A stretch of 6,325 bases of DNA from Pseudomonadota bacterium (GTDB taxonomy: Bacteria > Pseudomonadota > Alphaproteobacteria > Rhizobiales > Beijerinckiaceae). How positions within the stretch are numbered: the stretch's first letter is position 1; each line of letters starts with the position of its first letter. The notes under the pieces were generated by a model. It was not told where the DNA came from and did no database searches. It saw nothing but the letters and a program-made list of their open reading frames with translations. Shown in pieces: positions 1 through 5,893 of the stretch. The DNA is taken from the NCBI GenBank assembly GCA_021812505.1, contig JAKANG010000100.1, forward strand, positions 1 through 6,325, in the 5' to 3' direction. The position numbers were made by a program, and so were the translations under genes.

Positions 1-1
1 C

Positions 2-643
2 TTACTTCTTGCCGCCCTTGGCCGGAGCGGCCGCAGCCGCCGCAGCCGCCGCGGCTTCGGCTTCCGCCGCCGCCGCGCCGCCGGCCGGCGGCGAGATCGT
101 GGCGATGGTGAAGTTCGACTTGTCGACCGGCGTGCAGTTCGCCGGCAGGGTCAGCGACTGGATATGAACCGAATCGTTGAAGTCGAGGCCGGTGAGGTCG
201 ATCGTGACGGACTCGGGAATATTGTCGGCCGGAACCATCATTTCGATCGTATGCAGCACGATGTTGATCGAGCCGCCGCGCTTGAGGCCAGGGGCGGCTT
301 CGTGGTTGGCGAAATGGACCGGGACCGCGACCTTGAGCTTCGAGCCGGCCTTCAGGCGCAGGAAGTCGACATGCATCGGCGTGTCGCGCACGACGTCGAG
401 CTGGTAATCGCGGGGAATGGCGCGCTCGGCCTTGCCGTCGATGTCGATCTCGAAGATCGTGGTCAGGAAGTGACCTGCATAGATCAGCTTCTGAACGTCG
501 CGGTAGGAAAGCGAAATCGGCGTCGCCGCTTCGCCGCCGCCATAGATGACGGCTGGAATTCTGCCTTCACGGCGAACGCTGCGGGCGGCCCCCTTGCCGG
601 TCCCGCTGCGAACCGTGGCGGCGAGCTTCTTGATCTCGGCCAT
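2..643 (-). CDS. rplY: 50S ribosomal protein L25/general stress protein Ctc (long form)
   Basis: 213-residue protein of the bL25/Ctc/TL5 family, which binds 5S rRNA in the large ribosomal subunit. Residues 1-95 form the typical L25 RNA-binding domain, with the N-terminal R-x-G-x-G-K-G-A-A-R stretch, [13 protein letters not shown] at about 25-37, and the conserved PMHVDFLRL at its end. Residues about 96-184 fit the beta-rich C-terminal domain of the long (Ctc) form. From about 185 the protein ends in a low-complexity Ala/Glu tail finishing PAKGGKK, common in alphaproteobacterial L25 but of no known separate function. The ATG at 643-641 is preceded by AAGGA about 8 nt upstream, which supports this start. 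The stop is TAA at 4-2, so the gene is complete. In many bacteria pth (peptidyl-tRNA hydrolase) follows; that would lie beyond the left edge. It appears to be transcribed from its own promoter at 713-741. Confidence 0.96.
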   Translation of the reverse strand: MAEIKKLAATVRSGTGKGAARSVRREGRIPAVIYGGGEAATPISLSYRDVQKLIYAGHFLTTIFEIDIDGKAERAIPRDYQLDVVRDTPMHVDFLRLKAGSKLKVAVPVHFANHEAAPGLKRGGSINIVLHTIEMMVPADNIPESVTIDLTGLDFNDSVHIQSLTLPANCTPVDKSNFTIATISPPAGGAAAAEAEAAAAAAAAAAPAKGGKK

Positions 644-712
644 GGGTTCTATCCTTTTTCAGGTGATCGCGCTCACGCCTCCAGGGGTGTCGGAAACGAA
701 CGCGAAGCGGGG

Positions 713-741
713 CTTATAGAGGCGCGGGGCCTGAAACGCAA
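713..741 (-). promoter_or_regulatory. Probable sigma-70-type promoter of the L25 gene
   Basis: On the minus strand, TTGCGT (741-736) is followed by a 17-bp spacer and TATAAG (718-713), close to the housekeeping -35/-10 pattern. Transcription would start near 706 and give a leader of about 60 nt before the L25 ATG at 643. The site lies between the stop of the DksA-like gene (772) and L25, so L25 need not depend on read-through. The spacing and the -10 are good; the -35 matches mainly in TTG. No experimental support is available from sequence alone. Confidence 0.55.
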
Positions 742-771
742 GGGCGGCGCGGCGCAGGGCCCTCCCCGAAA

Positions 772-1089
772 TCAGCCGGCGCAGCGGATGCAGGTCGTCG
801 CTGTCGGCAGGGCCTTGAGGCGCTTCGGGTCGATCATTTCGCCGCAGCGCGAGCAGGTTCCGTAAGTTCCATCGGCGATCCGCTGCAAGGCGAGGCGGAT
901 TTGGCGGATTTCGAGAAGCTTGGATTTTTCGATGCCTTCGAGGGCGTCCTGGTCTTCGAGTTGGGTCGCCTGCTCCTCCCAGTCGGCGGGGAGCTTGCTG
1001 CGCAATTCGCTGTCGATCGCGGCGACGTGGCCCGTCAATTCGACGAGGCGGTGTTCGAGCGTCCGGGCGATCTCATCATAGGCGGTCAT
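772..1089 (-). CDS. DksA/TraR-family C4 zinc-finger regulator (short form)
   Basis: 105-residue protein of the DksA/TraR family. Members bind in the secondary channel of RNA polymerase and alter transcription initiation, often with ppGpp. A predicted helical/coiled-coil part spans about 1-72. The C-terminus has an intact C4 zinc finger, C79-x2-C82-x17-C100-x2-C103, with the family-typical GTYGTCSRCGE and alanine/threonine-rich lead-in. At the likely coiled-coil tip, D36-x2-E39-x-A41 lines up with the E. coli DksA tip D71-x2-D74-x-A76, so one Asp is replaced by Glu. The protein is much shorter than DksA (about 150 residues) and close to the ~105-110-residue alphaproteobacterial paralogues. I chose the ATG at 1089 because the family begins near MTxYxxI and GGAA lies about 10 nt upstream. 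An in-frame ATG at 1164 would add 25 basic residues unlike the family and is the less likely start. Its regulon is unknown. Confidence 0.88.
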   Translation of the reverse strand: MTAYDEIARTLEHRLVELTGHVAAIDSELRSKLPADWEEQATQLEDQDALEGIEKSKLLEIRQIRLALQRIADGTYGTCSRCGEMIDPKRLKALPTATTCIRCAG

Positions 1090-1375
1090 GTCTGGTCGTT
1101 TCCAATGTGGCCGGATCGTGGCGGGCTTTCGGGCTCCTCCGGACCTTGCTTTCGTTCTCGTCATGCGGAGCTTGCGCCCCTGACGGCCACATTAAGGCCG
1201 CGGATCATTTATGCAAATCCGTTTTGACGCCGCCTCCGTCCTGTCCGGCAGGACTTGTCTTTTCCTGAACATGGCTCGCGCGGACCCGTCCTTCAAGATC
1301 GAGCGCGGTCGCCGCCTTCGCCTTTCGCGCCCCCCGCGGGTTGACCTGTGCGGGGCGGCGATTATTGGTCATGCG
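1090..1375. other. Divergent intergenic region
   Basis: This 286-bp gap separates the divergent DksA-like gene (left) and the exported-protein gene (right), so it should hold both promoters. I find no convincing -35/-10 pair for either. It contains a short GGCC-based inverted repeat (CGGCC-N7-GGCCG, about 1183-1199) that could be chance at this GC content. Open frames reach into the gap on both sides, from an ATG at 1164 (-) and an ATG at 1211 (+). The encoded extensions are Arg-rich and have no recognisable domain, so I treat them as non-coding. Confidence 0.4.
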
Positions 1376-2080
1376 ATGACGGCTCCCGGGATGCAATCCG
1401 TTCGTCTGGCGACGGCCCTCGCGCTGGCCTGCGCCACGCCGCTGCGCGCGGATCCCGCGCCGCCGGCGCAGGGCCTCGCGCCGCACCACCTGCATTGGGG
1501 CCATCCGCCGCATCGCCTTTTCCGCAATCGCGTCCTTTACCCTCCGCCGCCGCCGATGATCATTTTCGGCAATGGTCCCGAACCCTATGGCGCGCCGCCC
1601 TCCTTTCCGAGCCGTTTTCCGCCGCCTCAGGCGCCGGGCCTTGGGATTCGCCCCGCGCGGCCAGCGCTTCCCGTCCCGGGATTTTCCCAGGGCATGGCGA
1701 TCACCGTCGTCCGCATCCTCTCGGAAAATGGCGGCGACGGGAGGCTCGCGCCGTCGCCACCGATCGACCGGCCGCGCGAGGCGGCCGAACGGCTGGCCGC
1801 CTGCTGGTCGCCGCCCCTGCCGGGCAAGGGGGAAACGGTCGAGATCACGCTGCGCTTCTCGTTCAATAAGCTAGGCTACGTCGTCGGCGCGCCGCGCGTC
1901 ACTTATATCAAGGCGGCGACGGGATTTTCCGCCGCCGAAGTGCGCGCATCGATCTTCGCCGCCATCGCGGCCTGCACGCCGCTGCCTTTCACGAACTCAA
2001 TGGCCGCCAGCGCCCCGGCCTATCCTCTGGCGGTTCGTTTCATCGGAAAACTGGCGAGGGAAAAGCGCGGCCAGGACTAG
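1376..2080 (+). CDS. Exported hypothetical protein with TonB/TolA C-terminal-like domain
   Basis: 234-residue protein from the ATG at 1376; an ATG at 1391 would give 229 residues. Neither has a clear Shine-Dalgarno, so the start is uncertain. A signal peptide is visible: a short basic n-region ending VR, a hydrophobic LATALALACATPL core, and a likely cleavage after LRA (about residue 25). Residues about 27-105 are rich in Pro, His, Phe and Tyr, with a PPPPP run at 56-60, and look like an extended periplasmic linker. The C-terminal part, about 135-225, has the pattern CWSPP (143-147), G-x-x-V-x-I-x-L-R-F-S-F-N-x-x-G (about 152-167), G-x-P-R-V-T-Y (171-177) and CTPLPFT (200-206). This resembles the TonB/TolA C-terminal fold, in which a conserved PP and G-x-V mark the first strands. 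There is no N-terminal anchor that stays uncleaved, so it is unlikely to be a classical TonB. The two cysteines C143 and C200 might pair in the periplasm. The function is not known. It converges on mtnP with a 46-bp gap in which I see no clear terminator. Confidence 0.72.
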   Translation: MTAPGMQSVRLATALALACATPLRADPAPPAQGLAPHHLHWGHPPHRLFRNRVLYPPPPPMIIFGNGPEPYGAPPSFPSRFPPPQAPGLGIRPARPALPVPGFSQGMAITVVRILSENGGDGRLAPSPPIDRPREAAERLAACWSPPLPGKGETVEITLRFSFNKLGYVVGAPRVTYIKAATGFSAAEVRASIFAAIAACTPLPFTNSMAASAPAYPLAVRFIGKLAREKRGQD

Positions 2081-2126
2081 CCGGCGGCCTCGGTCGCCAT
2101 AAACTCTCGCCAGGGAGCGGGCAGTT

Positions 2127-3005
2127 TCACCGCTTTGCCAGCACGCGGGCCAGAATGGCGTCGAGCTTCTTGACCAGTTCGGGGTCCCAGGCGTCGCGCG
2201 CGGTGACCAGCGCATGGTCGAGCGCGCGGTCGGAGCCGATCGGGCAGGGCTGGTGCTCGGTGGGGAAATCCTGCATCAGCCGGGCGAGCAGACGCGAGGC
2301 CTTGTGGGCGTTGGAGCGCACGACGTCGAGGATGTTGTGGACCTCGACGGCGGCCTCGTCCTCCCGCCAGCAATCGTAATCGGTCACCATGGCGAGCGTG
2401 GCGTAGGACATTTCCGCTTCGCGGGCGAGCTTGGCCTCGGGCAGGCCGGTCATGCCGATCACATGATAGCCGGCGGCCTTGTAGCCGAGCGATTCGGCGC
2501 GCGAGGAGAATTGCGGCCCCTCCATGCAGACATAGGTTCCGCCCCTGACGATGTCGATCTTCTCTTCATGGGCGGCGTCGATGAGGCGGTTCTGAAGCAG
2601 GGGCGCGACCGGATGGGCCATGGAGACATGGGCGACGCAGCCATTGCCGAAAAAGGAGGATTGGCGCCCGAAGGTTCGGTCCACGAACTGGTCCACGGCG
2701 ACGAAATGGCCGGGTGGCAGCTCTTCGCGGAACGAGCCGCAGGCCGAGACCGAAATGACGTCGGTGACGCCGACCCGCTTCAGGGCGTCGATATTGGCGC
2801 GATAGTTGATGCCGGAGGGCGAGAGGCGATGGCCGCGACCGTGACGGGGCAGGAACACCGCCTCCGCGCCGCCAATTCGGCCGAAGCGCAAAAGGTCCGA
2901 GGTCTCGCCCCAGGGCGTGGCGACGGCCTTCTCGCGCACATCCTCGAGTCCAGGCAGGTCATAGACCCCGGATCCGCCGATGATTCCGAGAAGCGCTTTG
3001 GTCAT
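2127..3005 (-). CDS. mtnP: S-methyl-5'-thioadenosine phosphorylase
   Basis: 292-residue cytoplasmic enzyme of the PNP/MTAP phosphorylase family 2. It splits 5'-methylthioadenosine with phosphate into adenine and 5-methylthioribose-1-phosphate, salvaging the by-product of polyamine and related SAM-dependent synthesis. Family landmarks are all present: GGSGVYDLPGL (10-20; phosphate-binding Ser12), RHGRGH (54-59), SACGS (87-91), the GTYVCMEGPQFSSRAE block (156-171), IGMTGLPEAKLAREAEMSYA (183-202) and VTDYDCW (207-213). D209 and D211 of the DYD motif are the base-recognition aspartates that mark 6-aminopurine specificity and favour MTAP over inosine/guanosine PNP. The length is normal for the family. 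I set the start at the ATG at 3005, because the family begins right before the GIIGGSG strand and AAAGGA lies 8 nt upstream. A longer open frame to 3236 runs through the terminator hairpin and is not coding. Other methionine-salvage genes (mtnA, mtnK) are not in the window. Confidence 0.95.
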   Translation of the reverse strand: MTKALLGIIGGSGVYDLPGLEDVREKAVATPWGETSDLLRFGRIGGAEAVFLPRHGRGHRLSPSGINYRANIDALKRVGVTDVISVSACGSFREELPPGHFVAVDQFVDRTFGRQSSFFGNGCVAHVSMAHPVAPLLQNRLIDAAHEEKIDIVRGGTYVCMEGPQFSSRAESLGYKAAGYHVIGMTGLPEAKLAREAEMSYATLAMVTDYDCWREDEAAVEVHNILDVVRSNAHKASRLLARLMQDFPTEHQPCPIGSDRALDHALVTARDAWDPELVKKLDAILARVLAKR

Positions 3006-3082
3006 GGGACGAATCCTTTGGGCTGAATGGTCGCGCGCAAGGTGGCGCAAGCGTCGCCGCCCAGCAAGCCCTTCGAAAAGGC

Positions 3083-3114
3083 AAAAAAAACCGGACGCGA
3101 AGGCGTCCGGTTTT
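3083..3114 (-). terminator. Strong intrinsic (Rho-independent) terminator, leftward
   Basis: CCGGACGC (3091-3098) and GCGTCCGG (3103-3110) pair perfectly around a GAAG loop, and AAAA/TTTT (3087-3090 with 3111-3114) can extend the stem to 12 bp. On the minus strand the hairpin is followed by eight uninterrupted T (3090-3083), a textbook terminator; on the plus strand the T run is only four. It therefore ends a leftward transcript that starts to its right. It lies 78 bp before the mtnP ATG, so it either ends an independent small RNA or acts as an attenuator in a long mtnP leader. No protein gene lies immediately to its right on this strand. Confidence 0.85.
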
Positions 3115-3198
3115 GTCCGCACAAAGGCAGAGCATAGTTTATCCCACGCGGAAGCGGCAGGGGAGGACAGCCGCACCGTTGGTGGAGTGAGGAGGTTA
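3083..3198 (-). ncRNA. Candidate small regulatory RNA with anti-Shine-Dalgarno motifs
   Basis: The leftward terminator must end some transcript, yet no protein gene precedes it. The minus-strand sequence to its right has the make-up of a trans-acting sRNA. A hairpin with stem GCGGC/GCCGC (3174-3170 with 3158-3154) shows an 11-nt loop containing CCUCCCC (3166-3160), complementary to a ribosome-binding site. A second CCUCCUC lies at 3195-3189, in or just before the RNA. An mtnP-proximal terminator with eight T closes it. Size would be about 105-115 nt. Possible minus-strand promoters are TTGTTT (3223-3218)-N17-CATAAC (3200-3195), with a start near 3188, or the weaker TTGCGA-N15-CACAAT, with a start near 3198; only the latter keeps the first CCUCCUC in the RNA. 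The architecture recalls the rhizobial alpha-r14/NfeR1 sRNAs, whose hairpin loops expose CCUCCUCCC-like motifs; that kinship is inference from memory of the family, not an alignment. The 5' end is approximate. Confidence 0.5.
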
Positions 3199-3205
3199 TG
3201 CCGGA

Positions 3206-3238
3206 TTGTGCGCTGCGAAACAATTTCGCAATGCACAA
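3206..3238. promoter_or_regulatory. 33-bp near-perfect palindrome, candidate operator
   Basis: Two 15-bp arms (3206-3220 and 3224-3238) are inverted copies matching at 13 of 15 positions around a 3-bp centre; each arm reads TTGTGC-NN-TGCGAAA inward. It covers the -35 area of the candidate leftward sRNA promoter and lies about 100 bp upstream of the MaoC-type gene on the right. That position suits an operator for a dimeric or tetrameric repressor controlling one or both. It lies just outside the predicted sRNA and has no T-tract after it, so it is unlikely to be a terminator. I do not recognise the regulator. A second smaller inverted repeat (ATGCG-N5-TGCAT, 3246-3260) sits just to its right. 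Confidence 0.5.
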
Positions 3239-3336
3239 GGCTGATATGCGACTAATGCATAGCTTGTCTCGCAGGAATACCTCATTGTCGGGTGAAGGCG
3301 CCGGCGCCAAAGTCCGCCGGCAAGTCGGAGACGCGG

Positions 3337-4314
3337 ATGGCTTTTGTTTTTTTCGAGGATTTCGAGGTCGGCGAAACACGGGAATACGGCGATTACCTCA
3401 TCGAGGAGCCGGAGCTGGTCGCCTTTGCGGCGACTTATGACGCCCAGCCTTTTCATCTCGACGCCGAGGCCGCGCAAGGGACGATTCTCGGCGGTCTCGC
3501 GGCGTCCGGCTGGCAGGTCTGCTCGGCGCTGATGCGCATGATGATCGACGCCTGGGTGAAGGACAGTTCCTGCCTCGCGGGAACTGGCGTCGAGGACAAC
3601 CGCTGGCTCGCTCCCGTGCGCGCCGGCGACCGTCTCGCCGCGCGCACGACGACCGTGGAAAAGGCGGATCTGCGCGCGCGCCCCGATGCGGGCGTCGTCA
3701 AATTTGCCACCTCCCTGCGCAATCAGGCCGGGCAGGAGGTCATGACGCAGTCGATCTCCATGCTGTTCGGGCGTCGTGAGCGGTTAAGCGGCGCCCCGTC
3801 AGCGGGCGCCCGCCGCCCGCCCGCGCCCGGCCCGGTAGAACGCATCGACGATCCCGCGGCGGCCATGCCCGAGGATTTCGCCCGCGCCCGAGTCGGCGCT
3901 TATGCCGAACTGGGCGAGACCCTGTTCACGGCCGACCTGATCCGCGATTATGCGCTGAAATATGATCCCGCGCCTTTCCATGTCGACGAGGCGGCGGGCA
4001 GGGCGCATATGTTTGGCGGCATGTCGGCGGCGGGCCTTCACACCGCCTGCCTCTGGATGAGCCATTTCATCGCAACGCGTCAACGCCTGGGCGGCGTCGT
4101 CAGCCGGGCCTCCCCGGGATTCAGGGACATGCTCTGGCGCCGGCCGGTGCTCGTCGGAGACCGGATCACCTTCTCGACTCAGGTCGTCGCCAAGCGCGAA
4201 ACGTCGAAACCGGGACTCGGGCTGATCACCAGCCGCAACCAAGGGGTCAACCAGCGCGGCGAGGTCGCTCTCGACTTTTTCGCTTCCCTCTTCGCCCCGG
4301 TCGAACCAGCGTAA
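3337..4314 (+). CDS. Tandem two-domain MaoC-like (hot-dog) hydratase
   Basis: 325-residue protein made of two MaoC/R-hydratase-like hot-dog domains in one chain. MaoC-like enzymes add or remove water across the double bond of enoyl-CoA-type thioesters. Domain 1 (about 5-150) begins FFEDFEVGET and has YDAQPFHLD at 34-42 followed by GGLAASGW (52-59); domain 2 (about 190-322) has YDPAPFHVD at 209-217 followed by a GG(M)SAAG block. In PhaJ-type hydratases the catalytic pair is Asp-x4-His; both copies keep it (D35/H40 and D210/H215). Each half also has the later R/W-x-P-V-x-x-GD strand. A Pro/Ala/Arg linker (about 150-185) joins them. I chose the ATG at 3337 because GGAG lies 6 nt upstream; an in-frame GTG at 3292 would add 15 unremarkable residues. 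The actual acyl-CoA substrate is unknown. The halves do not resemble mesaconyl-CoA hydratase around the active site. The 3' end is 6 bp from the convergent SGNH gene. Confidence 0.87.
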   Translation: MAFVFFEDFEVGETREYGDYLIEEPELVAFAATYDAQPFHLDAEAAQGTILGGLAASGWQVCSALMRMMIDAWVKDSSCLAGTGVEDNRWLAPVRAGDRLAARTTTVEKADLRARPDAGVVKFATSLRNQAGQEVMTQSISMLFGRRERLSGAPSAGARRPPAPGPVERIDDPAAAMPEDFARARVGAYAELGETLFTADLIRDYALKYDPAPFHVDEAAGRAHMFGGMSAAGLHTACLWMSHFIATRQRLGGVVSRASPGFRDMLWRRPVLVGDRITFSTQVVAKRETSKPGLGLITSRNQGVNQRGEVALDFFASLFAPVEPA

Positions 4315-4320
4315 CAGGGG

Positions 4321-5496
4321 TCATTTCGCGGGCCAGCTGAAATCGTCGGCGCGACCCGGTTGGGCGGGCGCCGACTCGGAGGCCGTCGGCCGATGGCCCT
4401 CCGGCGGCGCGGCGAGCGTTCCGCCGGGCGAAATCGCGGCGTCGGTCAGGCTTTCGACCTTGCCAGCGATCGGCTTCGGCGCGGGCGCGGCTGGCGCTTC
4501 GTTCTCGGTCGGGGGGGCGGGCTGCGTCGGGGCCTCGGGCGTGGCGCTTGCCGGCGTTTCCGGTGGTTTCAGCGCGGCTTCAAGGATTTTCCGGATTTCC
4601 GGCTCGACGAAATGCGCGGCCTTGCGCGCCCCGATCTTGTTGAAATGGACGCCGTCGGCGGCGCGCAGCCGGACGATGACGCCATTGATGTCCGGGCCCG
4701 AGGCGCGATAGAGCGAGTTCTCGTCGGAAAAGGCCTCCCAGAGATCGACATAATGCGCGCCCTGCGCCTCGGCATATTGCCGGTCGATGTCGTTGAAGAC
4801 CAGCGCCGCATTCGAGAGGGTCTGGCTGCGCATGATCGGCAGGCCGACCCAGATCAGCGGCACGTTCTTGTCATGGAAGGCCGCTGCGATTTCCTCGACC
4901 CGCTTGGCGTAGATGTCGTTGAACGGCTTGCTCAAGGGCTCGAGCGTGTCGCCGCCGCCGAGCCTCAGTTTCTGGTCGTCGTTGATCCCGATCTGGATGA
5001 CCGCGACATCGATATGTTGCGGGCCGTCGAGCAAGGCCTTGGCCGCGGCGCGCCAATCGTAGAAATCGTCGCGGACGAGGCCGGTGTCCTCCTTGGCCTT
5101 GTTGATGATCGCGACGCGGGGATCGTCGGCGAAAGCCTCGGCAAGGCCCTGCGCCAGCATGTTCGCCTGGCTGTCGCCGAGCACGGCGATGAAAAAGCTC
5201 GGTGGCGGCTTGGGGCCTTGCGCCTCGGCGCCCGGCGTTCCGGGCGCGGCGGATTTCGACGCGGCGGCAGGTTTAGGCCGGGGACGATGGATCGGCCGCG
5301 CGCGGCGCTCCTCGGGCGGGGCGGCGCGTCGCGGCGCGAACAGCGAGCCGAAGAAATCGCCGATCGGGTTTTGCGCGGCGGCGGGCGGCGCCGATCCGGC
5401 GAAGCAGGCCAGCGCCAAAAACAGGACGAGCAAAAGCCGGCGCGGCGGCGTGGTTCGCGGAGAACCGGAAGTCATGGGGCGGCGGTTGGTCGGCAT
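4321..5496 (-). CDS. Periplasmic SGNH-hydrolase-type protein (DUF459 family)
   Basis: 391-residue exported protein. The N-terminus has a signal peptide: basic PRR (18-20), a hydrophobic LLLVLFLALACFAG core (21-34) and a likely cleavage after AAA-Q near 42. A Pro/Arg/Ala-rich linker runs to about 100. The SGNH domain (about 101-308) has block I VLGDSQA (nucleophile Ser109), block III GIND (170-173, Asn172) and block V DGVH (Asp281, His284), so the catalytic triad and oxyanion Asn are complete. This fits the DUF459 family of alphaproteobacteria, related to SGNH esterases and acetyl-transferring or -removing enzymes of envelope polysaccharides; the true substrate is not known. A Pro/Ala/Glu-rich C-terminal tail (about 310-391) is low in complexity. 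The first ATG (5496) has no clear ribosome-binding site and neither has ATG 5475; both leave the signal peptide intact. An upstream small membrane-protein gene on the same strand ends 98 bp before it. Confidence 0.9.
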   Translation of the reverse strand: MPTNRRPMTSGSPRTTPPRRLLLVLFLALACFAGSAPPAAAQNPIGDFFGSLFAPRRAAPPEERRARPIHRPRPKPAAASKSAAPGTPGAEAQGPKPPPSFFIAVLGDSQANMLAQGLAEAFADDPRVAIINKAKEDTGLVRDDFYDWRAAAKALLDGPQHIDVAVIQIGINDDQKLRLGGGDTLEPLSKPFNDIYAKRVEEIAAAFHDKNVPLIWVGLPIMRSQTLSNAALVFNDIDRQYAEAQGAHYVDLWEAFSDENSLYRASGPDINGVIVRLRAADGVHFNKIGARKAAHFVEPEIRKILEAALKPPETPASATPEAPTQPAPPTENEAPAAPAPKPIAGKVESLTDAAISPGGTLAAPPEGHRPTASESAPAQPGRADDFSWPAK

Positions 5497-5594
5497 GCCG
5501 ACATGCTAAAACATCTCGTCAGACGATGGAACCGCTAGCTCCCGGCAAGTTCCGAGGCCGGCGTCTCGCCCGATGACAGTCAGGTCGCCAGATC

Positions 5595-5798
5595 CTAGAC
5601 GCGGTCGAGATGCTGGCTGATCTCGGCGCCAGCCGTCATGACCGGGCCAGGATGCAGGCTCAGCGACACAAGGCCGAGGGCGATAGCGACCAGAAGGGCC
5701 AGTCGCAGCATCTGCGGCCATTGGCAGGCGGCGGGGCTTCGGCGCAGAGGGCGGCGGGCTTTCGCGAATTCGCTGGCGTGGATCGGTTCCAGAATCAT
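5595..5798 (-). CDS. Small single-pass membrane protein, hypothetical
   Basis: 67-residue open frame from ATG 5798, with AGGA about 9 nt upstream; an in-frame TTG at 5819 would add 7 residues but lacks comparable support. Residues 1-29 are basic and hydrophilic (ARRPLRRS at about 13-20), followed by one strong hydrophobic segment, MLRLALLVAIALGLVSLSL (about 30-48), and a short 19-residue tail. The positive-inside rule predicts an N-in orientation with the tail in the periplasm. I recognise no family, and short GC-rich frames can arise by chance; an overlapping frame (5506-5859) is longer but has no membrane segment or ribosome-binding site. It is on the same strand as the SGNH gene 98 bp downstream, and a CtrA-type site lies about 80 bp upstream, so the two may be co-transcribed. 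Role unknown. Confidence 0.5.
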   Translation of the reverse strand: MILEPIHASEFAKARRPLRRSPAACQWPQMLRLALLVAIALGLVSLSLHPGPVMTAGAEISQHLDRV

Positions 5799-5878
5799 CG
5801 CTCGATTTCCTGGATTCAAGGCGCGCGCCCTTGGCGGAAAAGCCGACCGCGCCAGACAAGCAGGTTAGAACGAAAGCT

Positions 5879-5893
5879 TTAACAGGCGGTTAA
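5879..5893 (+). promoter_or_regulatory. Perfect CtrA-type binding site
   Basis: TTAA-N7-TTAA with exact spacing (5879-5882 and 5890-5893), followed by C on the plus strand as in the full consensus TTAA-N7-TTAAC of the alphaproteobacterial cell-cycle regulator CtrA. A third TTAA lies at 5903-5906, making an inverted GGTTAA-N9-TTAACC (5888-5908). In a GC-rich window three TTAA within 28 bp stand out. The nearest gene is the small membrane-protein gene to the left, about 80 bp away; nothing intact lies to the right. That CtrA acts here is an inference from the motif. Confidence 0.5.

Noticed and set aside
30..90. GCC/GCG-rich simple repeat
   Set aside because: It is the coding sequence of the Ala-rich tail of L25, common in GC-rich alphaproteobacteria, not an independent repeat element.
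3006..3236. N-terminal extension of mtnP to an upstream ATG at 3236
   Set aside because: It would translate through the terminator hairpin, has no family similarity, and the ATG at 3005 has a good ribosome-binding site at the conserved family start.
3198..3440. Plus-strand 80-residue frame preceded by AGGAGG
   Set aside because: The AGGAGG is only 2 nt before the ATG, too close for translation. The frame overlaps the MaoC gene out of phase and its product has no domain. The AGGAGG is better explained as the complement of the anti-SD motif of the minus-strand RNA candidate.
4360..5538. Long plus-strand frame opposite the SGNH gene
   Set aside because: Arg/Gly-rich antisense shadow produced by high GC; the minus strand carries the signal peptide and complete SGNH motifs.
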